In this document: piece after piece, positions 32,226 to 44,063 of the stretch
Layout of the letters: each line of letters opens with the position of its first letter
How positions within the stretch are numbered: position 1 is the stretch's first letter
NCBI GenBank assembly: GCA_029844215.1
Contig: JAQGDG010000036.1
Location: 1,550,001 to 1,614,000, forward strand
Source: Przewalskia tangutica
Lineage: Eukaryota; Streptophyta; Magnoliopsida; Solanales; Solanaceae
Length of the DNA stretch: 64,000 nucleotides
Direction of reading: 5' to 3'
Translations under genes and position numbers: made by a program
Notes under the pieces: model-generated
What the model was told of the DNA's origin: nothing
Database searches by the model: none
What the model saw: the letters and a program-made list of their open reading frames with translations, nothing else

Positions 32226-35200
32226 TGTCACGACCCGTTCCGGGGTCCGTGACTGGTGCCTTACCCCGGGCACCCTAGTGATACAACATCAGAGTAATCA
32301 GCGGAACATAAAACGATACAAGACATATTATGAAATATGAAACAATAATCTGAGAAAAACTTGCCTTTCGCATATATATAAATAACAACCTTTTCATGAG
32401 CAGTTTAATCCTTTTACAAACCCCCTTGCCGATTACTACAGGACCTGCAGAAATGATACGACAACAATGGCGGGCGGGGCCCGCCATACCTGAATGTAAA
32501 TACCTACAGCGGGGACTATACGTGATAAGCCTCGGAGAAAGCGGAGCTTTCCCAACGCTGGATCGTGACCACAGAGCGAGGATCAACGATCGTGTACCTT
32601 TTCTGCGGCATGACGCAGCGGCCGAAGGAGGTCGATCTAACAGTACCAAGTATGTGGCGAAAATCGTAAATGAAATCATAGTAGTCTATAAAAACAGGAG
32701 ACATGTATGATAACCAAACTACGCTTCCACAATAGCGATCATGTCAAGTCGTGGACTCACGCCTCCGAAAGTCATCACAATAAAACCGTGCGGGGTAAAT
32801 GCGAAGGCATAGCCGACTACTAAGACCCCAGTACCACAAATGCCATAAAGCGTATCACAAGGTCTTTCTAGACCGCACCACATGATCGGCGGCCACTCGC
32901 GCAGTATCACCGAAAGCGTCTATTCACGGAACTCTCGCACTCGCGCATAGGTCGCACGGACCGCGTGAGGTATCCCTCGAATCATGGTCCTGCATCGCTG
33001 GTATACCCGCATCGAGGCGGCTTAACCCGGTATCCGCAGGCTCCGCAACCCGCATAGTCTCAAAAGACCGCATAGTCTCAACAGACCGCATAGGAATCCG
33101 CATCGGGCTAAACACCGGAATGATCAATCCAGAGCTACCGACTCGCGTAGTCACAAGGACCGCATAGGACGTATAGACGCATCGGGTGGCAAGCCCTCGG
33201 TATAATAAGTCAAAGGGGTATGTGATACAATAACGATAACGCTTAACGTTTAACAACGTAAGCACAACAAGAATGACCCCTTACATCACGATCACACAAG
33301 ATACTAACACAAGTAGCATCCTAACATGTTTACTTATCACATCAACAAGAAAGTATTTACAAGGCTATCTCAAACCAACACAATCAAGTTATTCACACAA
33401 GGTACTTTATGCTAACAAGTTCGGTATCTATCCCTAAAGTACTTCATACATTAAATCTTTTAAAAGATCCGTTGCTTTCACATAAATCACACAATACGTA
33501 GTATAAAATAGAGTATCATGCTTTTAATTAAACTAAAACATTTACCTTTGTAAAATCAAGTAACAACATTATTTTCCAAACGCCCAAGTTTGCCTAATTT
33601 CAAATGTTCACGTTTCTTATTTTAGAAAGGTTTAAGTAGTTCATAGTCTTATTCATTTAAGAATATAATTCTCTTTTAAACAACTCGAAACATAAGCCTT
33701 ATATGTGAGTAGGATATTCTTGTTTATAACAATCTTATTACAAAGTACCGTGATCTAGGAAATATCATTTTGTCTCATCTTAGCTTCATGCAGATGGAAG
33801 TTTCTCCGGTTTTAATAATACTTAAGTAGTCAAAACATTTCCTTTTATTAACGATGCATTGGTTTGTCGATACACAATCTGATATCCGAAATCAGTAAAT
33901 CATTCATAAGCAGTTATACATAACTTCCCATAAAGCTAGTATAAATCTTAATTTATTCAAAAACCAAGTATTACTTCTTCTTTCAAAATGATTCAAAATC
34001 TTTTGAAATACTTCAAGTTCTTTATTAACACATAACAAGCGATTATAGTTCAAATCGATTACCTTTTAAAGACCACAAGTATTTTCGTACCAACATAAAG
34101 TCATTATAACCAACTTCCCATAAAGCCGCTATAACACTTTATGTTTTAGACCAATCAAATACATTTAACACATATGCGTCACCGCACTACATAGTTACAC
34201 ACATATCATGCTAGAAGAGATAGGAAGAGGTTCACATACCTCGCGACGAGTATCGACTAATAGCAAAACGCCCAAGTACTTCAAACCGTCGGCTACTCCT
34301 TAGCCGTAAGATCGCGCCATCGTAGTACTTCAACCTATAAGGCCACAAGCGCTTATTAACATTTATATCCCTTCGTAGAACATCCTACGTAAAATTGGCA
34401 AGACCTCCCCGCAATGCAATAAATCTCTCCTCTATCGGGGCCGGCCATCAAGCCAACCGGGGGTTCATACATCTAACCTGACGTGCACAATTCTACCTCA
34501 CGTAAAAGCTACACAAGTCTATCAGAATACACCTATGTAAAAAGCAAGATTTCTTTCAAAAGATTTCTTATTATTCAGCTTAAGTCCAAAGACATTGCAC
34601 ACAACAACGCTCAGTTCTATATATATAGTATACTTCAAATATATGGTCTAACAATCATGTAATTTCCAATTACAATAGAGGACAAGATATTTACCTCGAT
34701 AAGCCCATAATTATCCGAGTATAAAGTCGATCCCGGCAATCGTTTAGCTCCAACTCCGCGCGCTCCAACCCGCTCCAAACTACCCTTAGAAGTTCTAACC
34801 AACTTCTACATACTACTCCAACTAACCATGGAGATTTTCCTGTGGTTTCGGTTTGGTGACCGACGGAAGTATAATAGTATAACGGGCTTTTTGTAGGTAT
34901 GACCTTAGAATACAACAAGGTATACTGGCTAAGGTAATTTGGGCATTATAACAATACTTTGAGAGTATTTCTACCAAGAGGGGGTATATACGAGACAACA
35001 CCACAAGGGGGTGTATACCTCTACTACCCCACTAGTGGGGTACTCGCCAAGGGTCGGGAGGGCTCTCGCCAAAGTGCCAACTCAAAGGGGAGAGGTGTTG
35101 ACGAAAACACCACACAAAGGGATGGAGGATTTTTAACACTTAGGAAATATTTGGAATGGATGAAGAAGTCTTCCAAGGGGTATTTATAGGTCTAGCAAAG

Positions 35201-35583
35201 GCCAACCAATGGCCAAGATCATGCCAAGTGCATAGCAAGTGTAGGGCCAAGATCTTGCCAAGTGCACCCTAACCAACTAACACACAAAATATCCTACCTA
35301 CTACTTGACAAAATTGTCACCAAATCGCCCAAGCCAACCGCCCACACTCCATCAATGAGAGGTGACAAGTGTCGCCTCTCGTTGGTCCAAAATGTTTCGC
35401 CTCTGAAAAATCCGCAAAAATTAAAAATGACATAGCCGGAAATTCCCTACGAAGTCTGGAAAACGTTCCGCCGAAAAACGACTCTAAACGGGTGTTGTGA
35501 ACAAAATAAATTCGCCAAGCCACTTTACACTTCAAAATTTTCTACGCACGCCCCACGCATATACCTGGAAATACGGTATAACA
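32226..35583 (-). repeat. solo LTR inserted in the H leader
   Basis: A single minus-oriented LTR of 3358 bp runs from TGTCACGACCCG at 32226 to CGGTATAACA at 35583. Left of it the H sequence stops 20 bp before gag. Right of it (35584-35764) the missing leader and primer site resume. The flanking bases GGAAT/GAATA correspond to a duplicated (G)AAAT target seen intact in element I (near 867-873). No internal sequence accompanies it, so it is a solo LTR. Its TATA box is at 35181-35188 on the minus strand. Confidence 0.85.
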
Positions 35584-35764
35584 GAATACGTTAGAGGTCC
35601 AACTTATAACACGCCTCTAAAGCACGATCTCAGAGTGAGAAGAATGGAAACCAATCCTAAATATCCTATAGCCTCGACATTATTGGTGCACAACACAATC
35701 GATAATCAAGACTCTACTAGATACGTCATAGACACTTTCCAGGATTAATCGCTCGATACCACTT
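35584..35764 (-). other. 5' leader of element H with primer binding site
   Basis: This is the leader piece separated from gag by the solo LTR. The primer binding site at 35751-35761 reads TGGTATCGAGC on the minus strand, one base shorter than TGGTATCAGAGC. The remainder is collinear with the leader of element I. Confidence 0.85.
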
Positions 35765-38700
35765 TGTCACGACCGCCCGGCTCGTGGATCGTGCCTTACC
35801 CGCACCCAAGTAGTCATACATCGAGAAATCGTGAATATAAAACAACCAAGATATGAAACAAGATAAATAAGACACGCTGGGAAAAAGTTGTCTTTCGCAT
35901 ATATGTATATAAGTACCCCAAAATGAACAGCTACATCCCAACCTTACAACAGTCTACAGACTTCCAAGAGTTTAAATAACAATGGCGGATAGGCCCCGCC
36001 ATACCCTGAATGCAAATATCTATAACAACAGGACCATGCCAAAATGCTAAGACTCCGAGAAACGAGCTTTCCCAACGCTCAAACGTGATCCTAAGAACGG
36101 ATCAACGGAGGAGTACCTTTACTGCGCAGATGAACGCACTTCCGGCGAGGTCGATAACAGTACCAAGTATGTGAAATCAAAATATCAGAAATGAAATCAT
36201 AGTAGTCTATATAAAGCGCGAGACATGTATGATAACCAAAACTACGCTCACAATAAATAAGCAAATATGTCAAGTCGTGACTCACGCCTCAAAGTCATCA
36301 TAAAACCGCACGGTAAGTACGAGGCATAGCCGACTACTAAAACCCACAAGATAACAAGGTCAGAATCGTATCATGAGATCTGTCTGCATCACATGATCAA
36401 AGCCGCCACTGCCCGCAGCATCTAATGTGCGCGTCAGCCCTCGAACTTCCCGTAGCTCGCACGGGCCACCCAATGGCCCGCATGAGGTATTCCCGCATCG
36501 GTAGCTACTCCCGCAGCCGCCTGGACTCGCCGTCCGCATAGCCACAAAGACCGCGTGACCACAAGGCGGCCGCGATACTAACTCGAACTCCCGTAGTTCT
36601 GCATAGGCCATACAGACTGCATAAGGTATCCTCGAATCATAGGTCACTAGACCGCTGAGTCTACCCCGCATCGGGCGGCAGCTTAACCCCTAATCATGAG
36701 TGATATAATATCAACATGACAACTTATCGTTAAACAACCTAAGCACAACAAGTGGAAAACCCTTTACACAAACATCACAAGATACTAACTCACGTAGCAT
36801 CCTAACATGTTTACTTATCAAGTCAACAAGAAAGTATTACAAGACTATCACAAATCAATACAATCAAGTTATTCACACAAGGTACTTTCTACATTATGTT
36901 AACAAGTTCGGTTTTTAGCCCCAAAGTACTTCATGTATTACTCTTTAAAAGATCCGCTTTCTTTCACAAAAGTCACACAATAACCCGTAGTATAAAAATA
37001 GAGTGATTATCTTTTGAAGTAAATCAACACTTCTCTTTGTAAAATCAAGTAACAACATTCTTTTCCCAACGCTCAAGTTTGCCTAATTTCAATTACTCAC
37101 GCTTTCTCATTTTCGAAAGGTTTCGTAGTTCATAGTTTTAATCTTTAAAACAATTTGAGAAACATATACCTTATGTGAGTAGATTATTATTGTTCATAAC
37201 AATCTTATTACAGCAGCCATGATCTAGGAAATGTAATATCATTTTGTCTCATCTTAGCTCCTATGCAGATGGAAGTTTCTACCGGTTTTAATAATACTTT
37301 ATTAGTCAAAACATTTCCCTTTATTAGCGCTGCGGTGGTTTGTTCGACATTCATTCTCGACGCAGAAACATCATTCCTTTTGAAAACCAAAAATACTATT
37401 TACTCACGAATGAGGTTTCACACTTTTTCACATTAGTATAATTAAGTCAAGTCTCTTATTTTCTTAAATCATTCTTTTTATCACTCTTAAGCCGTTATAC
37501 CTAACTTCCCATAAAGCTAGTATAACTCTTAAGCTTTTAAAACCAAGTGTTACTCTTAAAAAGGTTTCTTAATTCTTTTGAACTACTTCGGATCCTTTTT
37601 ATTCAGGCTTAAGTCAGAAGACATTGCCGTAATTATTATTCAGGCTTAAGTCCGAAGACATTGCCATAATTATTATTCAGGCTTAAGTCCGAAGACATTG
37701 CCGTAATTATTATTCAGGCTTAAGTCCGAAGACATTGCCGTAATTATTATTCAGGCTTAAGTCCGAAGACATTGCCGTAATTATTATTCAGTTAACATAC
37801 GTATGTCTACCGTACTATATACATATTCTTTAAAATATCATGCTCAAGAGGATAGGAAGAATCACATACCTTCTCGGCGAAATCCACCTGCCAAGTTGAA
37901 TATGTCGTGCGCAGAGAATCGACCTATAATACCAATACGCCTATCAACGCTCAGATCAGATCGCATAAAGCTCTAGCAGAGGGTTCGTTATTCTATGGAC
38001 ATTTGGGCAGACTTCCCTACCCTGAGCTACTCAAGTTCATCAGAAAACAAATTCTATGTAAGTACGTTCTATTATTCATCTTTAAACCCTTCATTGTGAT
38101 ATCACTCAATTCTATTCTTAATATCCTTCTAAGTATTTATACTTATTCCTATACTTCTACAGTATGTATTTTCTATTTACAAAAGGAGGATAAGGTTATT
38201 TACCTCGGTAAGCCCAATAATATCCTAGATAAAAGTCGCGCCTGAGCAAGGTTTAGCTCCTAAGTTGTGCGCTCCGGTAGCTCCAAGAAAACCTTAGAAG
38301 TTCTTCACAACTTCTACTAAGGACTAAGGGATTTGGGCTAGGGTATTTTGGGCATTATAACAATACTAGAAGGCAACTTCTCAACCAAGGAGGGGTAGAT
38401 TTCGGCCAGGCTAGGGGATAGCCTCGGCTAAGCTTCTCAAAGGGGGTGTTTGGACGAAAGGGCTCGGAGAGGAGAGGATTTTCAAGACTTGGAAAGGAAT
38501 TTGTGGATGAAGAACTCTTCATCTTAAGGGGGTATTTATAGGTCAAGACATGGCCAACCAAGGGCCAAGATGATGCCAAGTGCAAGGCAAGTGTAGGGTG
38601 AGGATTTAGGCAAGTGTCCTTGGCCAACTTGCACACAAAATATCCTACCAACTACATGACAAGGATGGCCATCCATTCGGCCCTATTGCCGTGTAACATC

Positions 38701-39223
38701 CATCAATGAGAGGGTGAAAAGTGTCGCCCTCTCGTTGGTCCAACGTGTTTCGTCTCTCGGAAAAATCCGCAAAAATTAGAAATGACATAGCCGGAATTTA
38801 TCCTACGCGAGTTTAGTAAAACGCTTCGAAAAACGACTCTAATCGGGTGTTGTGCACAAAGTGAAATTCGCCAAGCCACCTGGGGGTGACACGTGTCGCC
38901 TCCTACTGCCCAAAATATTTCATCTTCCGAAAATATCCACAATGGCCAAAATCTCGAAAACAAAGTGGGCCCCACCAAACCGTAAATTTCTCCCGTGGGC
39001 CCCACGTGACCATTTCCGAAAATAAAATTCCATAATTCTCTAATATTCCAAGAAGTCCGAATACCAAATCTGGGAATCCAATTCCCATTAACGAACCTTT
39101 TTCCTTCACAAAAACCGGAAACTTTTCCGTGGAAAAATCACCTCTTTCTTCCTTTCCATTTTCAATGTCGTATTCTCGTACGTACGTCCTTGCATACATA
39201 CCCTGGAACTACGGGGTATAATA
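35765..39223 (-). repeat. 5' LTR of element H
   Basis: It is 3459 bp. From about 36700 to 39223 it is close to identical with the 3' LTR, except near 37925-38110. The first kilobase (35765-36700) differs by many small changes at CTG/CAG and in G/C runs. The 37-bp array is at 37601-37790 and the TATA box (minus strand) at 38533-38540. Confidence 0.9.
37601..37790 (-). repeat. 37-bp tandem repeat, five copies, H 5' LTR
   Basis: Copies start at 37601, 37638, 37675, 37712 and 37749, matching the array at 28335 in number and sequence. The expansion therefore predates insertion of H. Confidence 0.9.
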
Positions 39224-40150
39224 GATACGGCTCTTCGTGAGGGGAAGGGTCCATTTGAGATAGCACCTGATGGGGTGCTAAGATTTGAGGGCAGGTTGTG
39301 TGATCCAGTTATTGCGGGACTTCGACAGCAGGTTCTGGGGGAAGCACACAGCGCGTGTTACTCTATCCATCCGGGGTCGACAAATATATACCACGACCTC
39401 AGATCTGTGTATTGGTGGGATGGCCTGAAGAGGGACGTTGCAGAGTTTGTTGCTCAGTGCCCGAGTTGTCAGCATGTCAAGGTAGAGCACCAGAGGCCTG
39501 GAGGGTTGTTGCAGGCTATAGAGATTCCGACATGGAAGTGAGAGGTGATCAATATGGACTTTATTACAGGGTTACCTCGCACTCAGAGGAAGCATGATTC
39601 TATCTGGGTTATCGTCGACAGGCTGACGAAATCAGCCCAATTTCTTCCTGTCAGGACGACTTTTTCGGCCAAGGATTACGCCAGACTTTACATCCGTGAG
39701 ATCGTGAGACTACATGGGGTCCCTATTTCTATCATATCATACAGAGGAGCTCAGTTTACGGCTAACTTCTGGAGGTCTTTCCAGAAGGGATTAGGGACGC
39801 AGGTGAGCCTCGATCGCATTCCATCCTGCATCGACGACAAAGTGAGCGCATCTATCCGCATACACTTGAGGATATGCTGCGAGCCTTTGTTATTGATTTC
39901 AGAGGTAGTTGGGAGGATCATTTTCCGCTAGTAGAGTTTCCGTATAACAATAGCTACCACTCCAGTATCCAGATGGCGCCTTACGAGACCTTATATAGGA
40001 GGAAGTGTAGGTCACCGATAGGCTGGTTTGAAGTGGGTGAGGTACAGTTAGTCGGTCCAGACTTGGTTCAGCAGGCAGTGGATAAGGTGAAGCTTATCCA
40101 GAGCGATTATTGACACCGTGAGTCGCATGTAAGTCGACGCAGATCATCGG
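39224..40150 (+). pseudogene. integrase region of element B
   Basis: The integrase inserts the DNA copy into the genome. The zinc-binding N-terminus is seen as EAHSACYSIHPGSTNIYHDL with CPSCQ at about 39458-39472. The core begins MDFITGLP at 39554 (first catalytic D) and continues DSIWVIVDRLTKSAQFLPV and EIVRLHGVPISIIS. Here RGAQFTANFW is preceded by Tyr (TAC at 39740-39742) where the second catalytic Asp is expected. A frameshift after LGTQVSL precedes the segment with the catalytic Glu, and the reading resumes MLRAFVIDFRGSWEDHFPLV and PYETLYRRKCRSPIGW. A TGA at 39539-39541 replaces TGG. The gene is inactive on several counts. Confidence 0.93.
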
Positions 40151-40623
40151 CGTCGACATTTAGAGTTTGAGGTTGATGATTGGGTTTTTCTGAAGGTATC
40201 ACCCATGAAGGGTGTGATGAGGTATGGGAAGAAAGGGAAGCTCAGCCCAAGGTACATTGGGCCTTATCAGATTGTCCGTAGGGTAGGCAAGGTTGCTATG
40301 AGTTGGATCTGCCGCCCGATCCGGAGGCGACATCCATCTTTCATGTTTCTATGCTGAGGAGATGTATCGGAGATCCGTCTAGAGTGCACCCGATTGATGA
40401 TGTCCAGGTGACAGAGGAGTTATCGTATGAGTAGATTCCCATAGCGATACTCGATCGTCAGGTTAGGCGACTGCGGACAAAGGATGTGGCTTCCGTCAAA
40501 GTCTTATGGCGGAACAAGAACAGAGAGAAGATGACGTGGGAAGCAGAGGAGGATATGAAGCAGAAGTACCCCCACTTATTCCCCACACCTCAAGGTAACT
40601 CACTTCCATACCGATTAATTTAA
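40151..40623 (+). pseudogene. chromodomain-bearing C-terminus of element B pol
   Basis: The C-terminal tail of the integrase reads DWVFLKVSPMKGVMRYGKKG and LSPRYIGPYQIVRRVGKVA. A frameshift follows near 40300. The chromodomain-like part is LDRQVRRLRTKDVASVKVLW and MTWEAEEDMKQKYPHLF at 40450-40590. Such domains target chromovirus integration to chromatin. A TAG (40432-40434) interrupts it. The frame ends at TAA 40621-40623. The shape of this tail is the main reason for assigning the Tekay/Del clade. Confidence 0.88.
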
Positions 40624-40764
40624 ATTGTCATATGTACTTAAGTATTCTATTGTGGCCATATGTGGCATTTTGCTAATTGTTTAAATTATGAGGGATTATG
40701 TCGTTATCTGAGTTATTGAATCTTGAAGGAACATTCGGGACAAATGTTTCTAATGGGGGGAGAA
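40624..40764 (+). other. 3' untranslated end of element B with PPT
   Basis: A hairpin with AACATTCG (40730-40737) and CAAATGTT (40741-40748) precedes the polypurine tract ATGGGGGGAGAA, which ends at 40764 directly before the 3' LTR. The same arrangement is found in C and H. Confidence 0.85.
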
Positions 40765-43700
40765 TGTTATGCCCCGTAGTTCCGGAGTATGTTTGTGAGG
40801 ACGAATGTATACGCCCTAATTAGGGTAAGAATGATAGAATTGTTTTCCGACGAAAGTTATTCCGAACCTTGTGAAGGAAATTTTACGTTTTCAATATTTT
40901 TACGGCTATGGAATTTTTCCGAGAGATGAAATATTTTGGACCAATAGGAGGGCGACAAGTATCACCCATAGATTGGGCCAAGTGGACGAAAATGGAGTGG
41001 ACAAGTGGGCAAGACAAGTGGCCAAAATTCTTGCCTAGTTGGCATGGCTTGGACGATTTTTAGAGGTTAGTGGGCAAGTCTTGCATGGTCAAGAACTTGC
41101 ATGGCTTTTGTAAGACAAGTGTAGTAAGGAACCTACACAAATGATCTCTACATTACACATGTTTTAATCCCAACCCTTGGTTATGCTATATAAACCCCCT
41201 TAGTGGATGAAAATCTTCCACACTTAACATATTACAAGACTTGAAAAATATTTCCTCTCCCTCCATCTCTAGTTGCTCTCGTCAAACAGCCCCTCCCCTT
41301 AACCAAAAGTTGTCCAAAAATTCTTAAACTTATAAGTGTTCTTCCTTAGTGTGTTAGGAAGATTACCAACCAAGAGTTAGAGAAGATTTCACACCCATAG
41401 CCTCAAAAACACCCCAAAAACCGAGAGTGGACAGTTTTGAAGCCTAAAGTGTTCTTCACTTTTGGAGTCAATTCTTGAGTAGAAGTTGATTAGAAACTCC
41501 TAAAGGTGAGTTGGTGAGTTGGAACACAAAGATGTGGAGCTAAAGCACAAAGGTTTGGAGCTAAGACTTGCTTTGGAACAACTTTAAGATCTTGGATATT
41601 GTTGGGCTAGTATTGAGGTAATGAACCTTAAACTCTTTGTGAATTTGATTATTATGTATATATGGATATTATACATATATTGGAAGTATATTATGGACTA
41701 TAAGATATAAAGAAAGATTTGGATCTTGTTAAGGTGTTAAAAGGAGAATTGACATATTAGCCATTAAAATGGTAAAAACGCATCCATTACTTTCTAAGAA
41801 GTTAACAACAAAGAATCTATAACTTATATAAAGATTGGAATATAATTTGAAGGACTAATGAGGTAATTGGATAAGTAAATTGTAAAAGTTGGCCAAGGAC
41901 ACCAACTTAAGGACCATATCTACTTTGGACTTTTTACTTTGGACTTCTTTTACTTATTGTTATTATGAAGGAGAGATAGTAAACCGCGTTACCGTTTGGG
42001 CGTGTTATCCCCTTCTTTTACTTATTGTTATTATGAAGGAGAGATAGTAAACCGCGTTACCGTTTGGGCGTGTTATCCCCTTCTTTTACTTATTGTTATT
42101 ATGAAGGAGAGATAGTAAACCGCGTTACCGTTTGGGCGTGTTATCCCCTTCTTTTACTTATTATTATTATGAAGGAGAGATAGTAAATCGCGTTACCGTT
42201 TGGGCGTGTTATCCCCTTCTTTTACTTATTGTTATTATGAAGGAGAGATAGTAAACCGCGTTACCGTTTGGGCATGTTATCCCCTTCTTTTACTTATTGT
42301 TATTATGAATGAGAGATTGTTAATCGCGTTCCGTTTGGGCGTGTTATCCCCTTCTTTACTTATCAGAATTATTACGCCTTATTTATGGCACGTTGGTTAC
42401 TATTTTCGGGCTTTGTTAAAAGTGGAGAATTGAGTAAAAACGGGGGAAGTGCTGCCCAATTTTCCGTAGACTAAGAGGAACCTTACTTAGAAGAATCCCA
42501 CAAAAAACTAGAAGTTAATAGTCGTGTTTTGACTATTATAGGTTGACACTCCGCGCGCGACATAACCGACTTGGCAAGTGGATATAGCCGAGGAGGTATG
42601 TGATTCTTCCTATCCCTTTGAGCATGATATTTGCGAAATATATATAGTACGGTAGACGTACGTGTGTTAAACTAAATTTGGCTTTACTTTGATGCCTTTT
42701 GACTTGAGTCTAAATAATAAGAATCTTGAATATTTCAAAAAGAGTTATGAATCATTTTTTTAAAGAAAAGTAAGACTTGGTTTTAAACAAAAAGCTTAAG
42801 TGTTATACTAGCTTTATGGGAAGTTAGGTATAACGACTTAAGAGAGATAAGAAAAACGGGTTTATTATTTGTTTATCAAATACTTGAAATAATGTTTGAA
42901 GGTATGGTATGTTGGTTTGATAAACATGTTATGATACCACGTGTGTTAGTATCTTGTGATGCTTATGTAAGGAGGTTGTTCTTGTTATGCTTACGTTGTT
43001 TGACGATAAGTCGTTGTGTTCGATTCTTGTGATGTTTGTGTAAGGAGATTATTCTTGTTATGATTATGGTGCTTATGATAAGCCGTGGTGTTCGATTCTT
43101 GTGATGTTTGTGTAAGAAGGTTATTCTTGTTGTGCTTACGTTGTTTAACGATAAGCCGTTGTGATAGTATTATACCACTCACCTCTTGACATGATACCGG
43201 GGTTAAGTCGCCCCGACGAGGAATACCTCATGCGGGTCCCGGGGACCTATGCGGAGCTGCGGGAGTTCCAGGATTGTGTGCGAGGAATACCTCATGCGGT
43301 CTATGTGGCCATGCGGACTACGAGAGTCCAGGACGATGCCGAGGATTAGCTACCCTCGATGCGAGGAATACCTCATGCGGGCCTAAGGTGGCCTATGCGG
43401 ACTGCGGGAGTCCAGGATTAGGCACGCATAATGATACTATGGGCGATTGGCCTTGCTTCGATCATTCGCGGCCTAGAAAAGACCAGTTACATTATAACTA
43501 TTATTGCTATTGTTTGTGATGTGGCACTATGCGCGATTTACTTGGTTTGTTTCGTACATATTTGTGAATTGGTTTTAAAATGTTTTAGTTATATATATAT
43601 ATATATATCAGTACTTTACAGTTTCACATACTTGGTACCTGTTGTATTGACCTCCTTCGGGGGGCTGCGTTCATGCCGCAGGTAAGGGAAAGCAGGTGGC

Positions 43701-44063
43701 GGATCCTCAGTCTTAGGATCTCTACTCTGGTGTCAGGAGCTCCATTTCTCCGGAGGCTCGACTTTTGGTATGGTTCTCCCTGGTGTTGTAGATATTTTGT
43801 ACATTCAGGGGTATGACGGGGCCCTGTCCCGTCATAGTGTCTACGCCTTCTTAGAGGTCTGTAGTCCTATTGTAATGTTGGGATATAACGGTTCACTTTT
43901 GGGTATTTATATATATGCCGAAAGACAACTTTTCTTTGAGCAGATTGTTCTTACTCTTTATGGTTTCATGTCGTTGTTTTATATTCCGCTGATTACTCTG
44001 ATGTATGTCTACTTGGGTGTCCGGGTAAGGCACCAGTCGCGAGCCCGGGAACGGGTCGTGACA
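40765..44063 (+). repeat. 3' LTR of element B
   Basis: It is 3299 bp and collinear with the 5' LTR at an offset of 21179 bp, including six 68-bp repeats from 41944. The right copy of the target duplication (TTAGA) follows at 44064-44068. It differs from the 5' copy in a cluster near 43203-43222 (AAGTCGCCCC for AAGCTGCCCCCC). Confidence 0.95.
41944..42351 (+). repeat. 68-bp tandem repeat, six copies, B 3' LTR
   Basis: Same unit and copy number as the array at 20765, with a few substitutions. It is non-coding. Confidence 0.9.

Larger units (their letters stand above)
26468..39223 (-). mobile_element. non-autonomous Tekay-type element H in B pol
   Basis: A minus-oriented element of 12756 bp inserted between RNase H and integrase of B. 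The flanking bases are GATAT (26463-26467) and GATAC (39224-39228), a 5-bp duplication with one change. From its own 5' end it has an LTR (39223-35765), a leader split by a solo LTR, a deleted gag, an integrase remnant, a PPT and a 3' LTR (29985-26468). The internal region without the solo LTR is only about 2.4 kb and lacks protease, RT and RNase H. Confidence 0.9.
19586..44063 (+). mobile_element. complete Tekay-type chromovirus B, host of element H
   Basis: A full LTR retrotransposon flanked by a perfect 5-bp target duplication TTAGA (19581-19585 and 44064-44068). It has LTRs of 3296 and 3299 bp, PBS, gag, protease, RT, RNase H, integrase, chromodomain tail, pre-PPT hairpin and PPT. Without the inserted element H (26468-39223) it is about 11.7 kb. 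It is inserted in the LTR of element C. Stop codons, frameshifts and the H insertion make it non-autonomous now. It is the best reference copy in the window. Confidence 0.95.
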
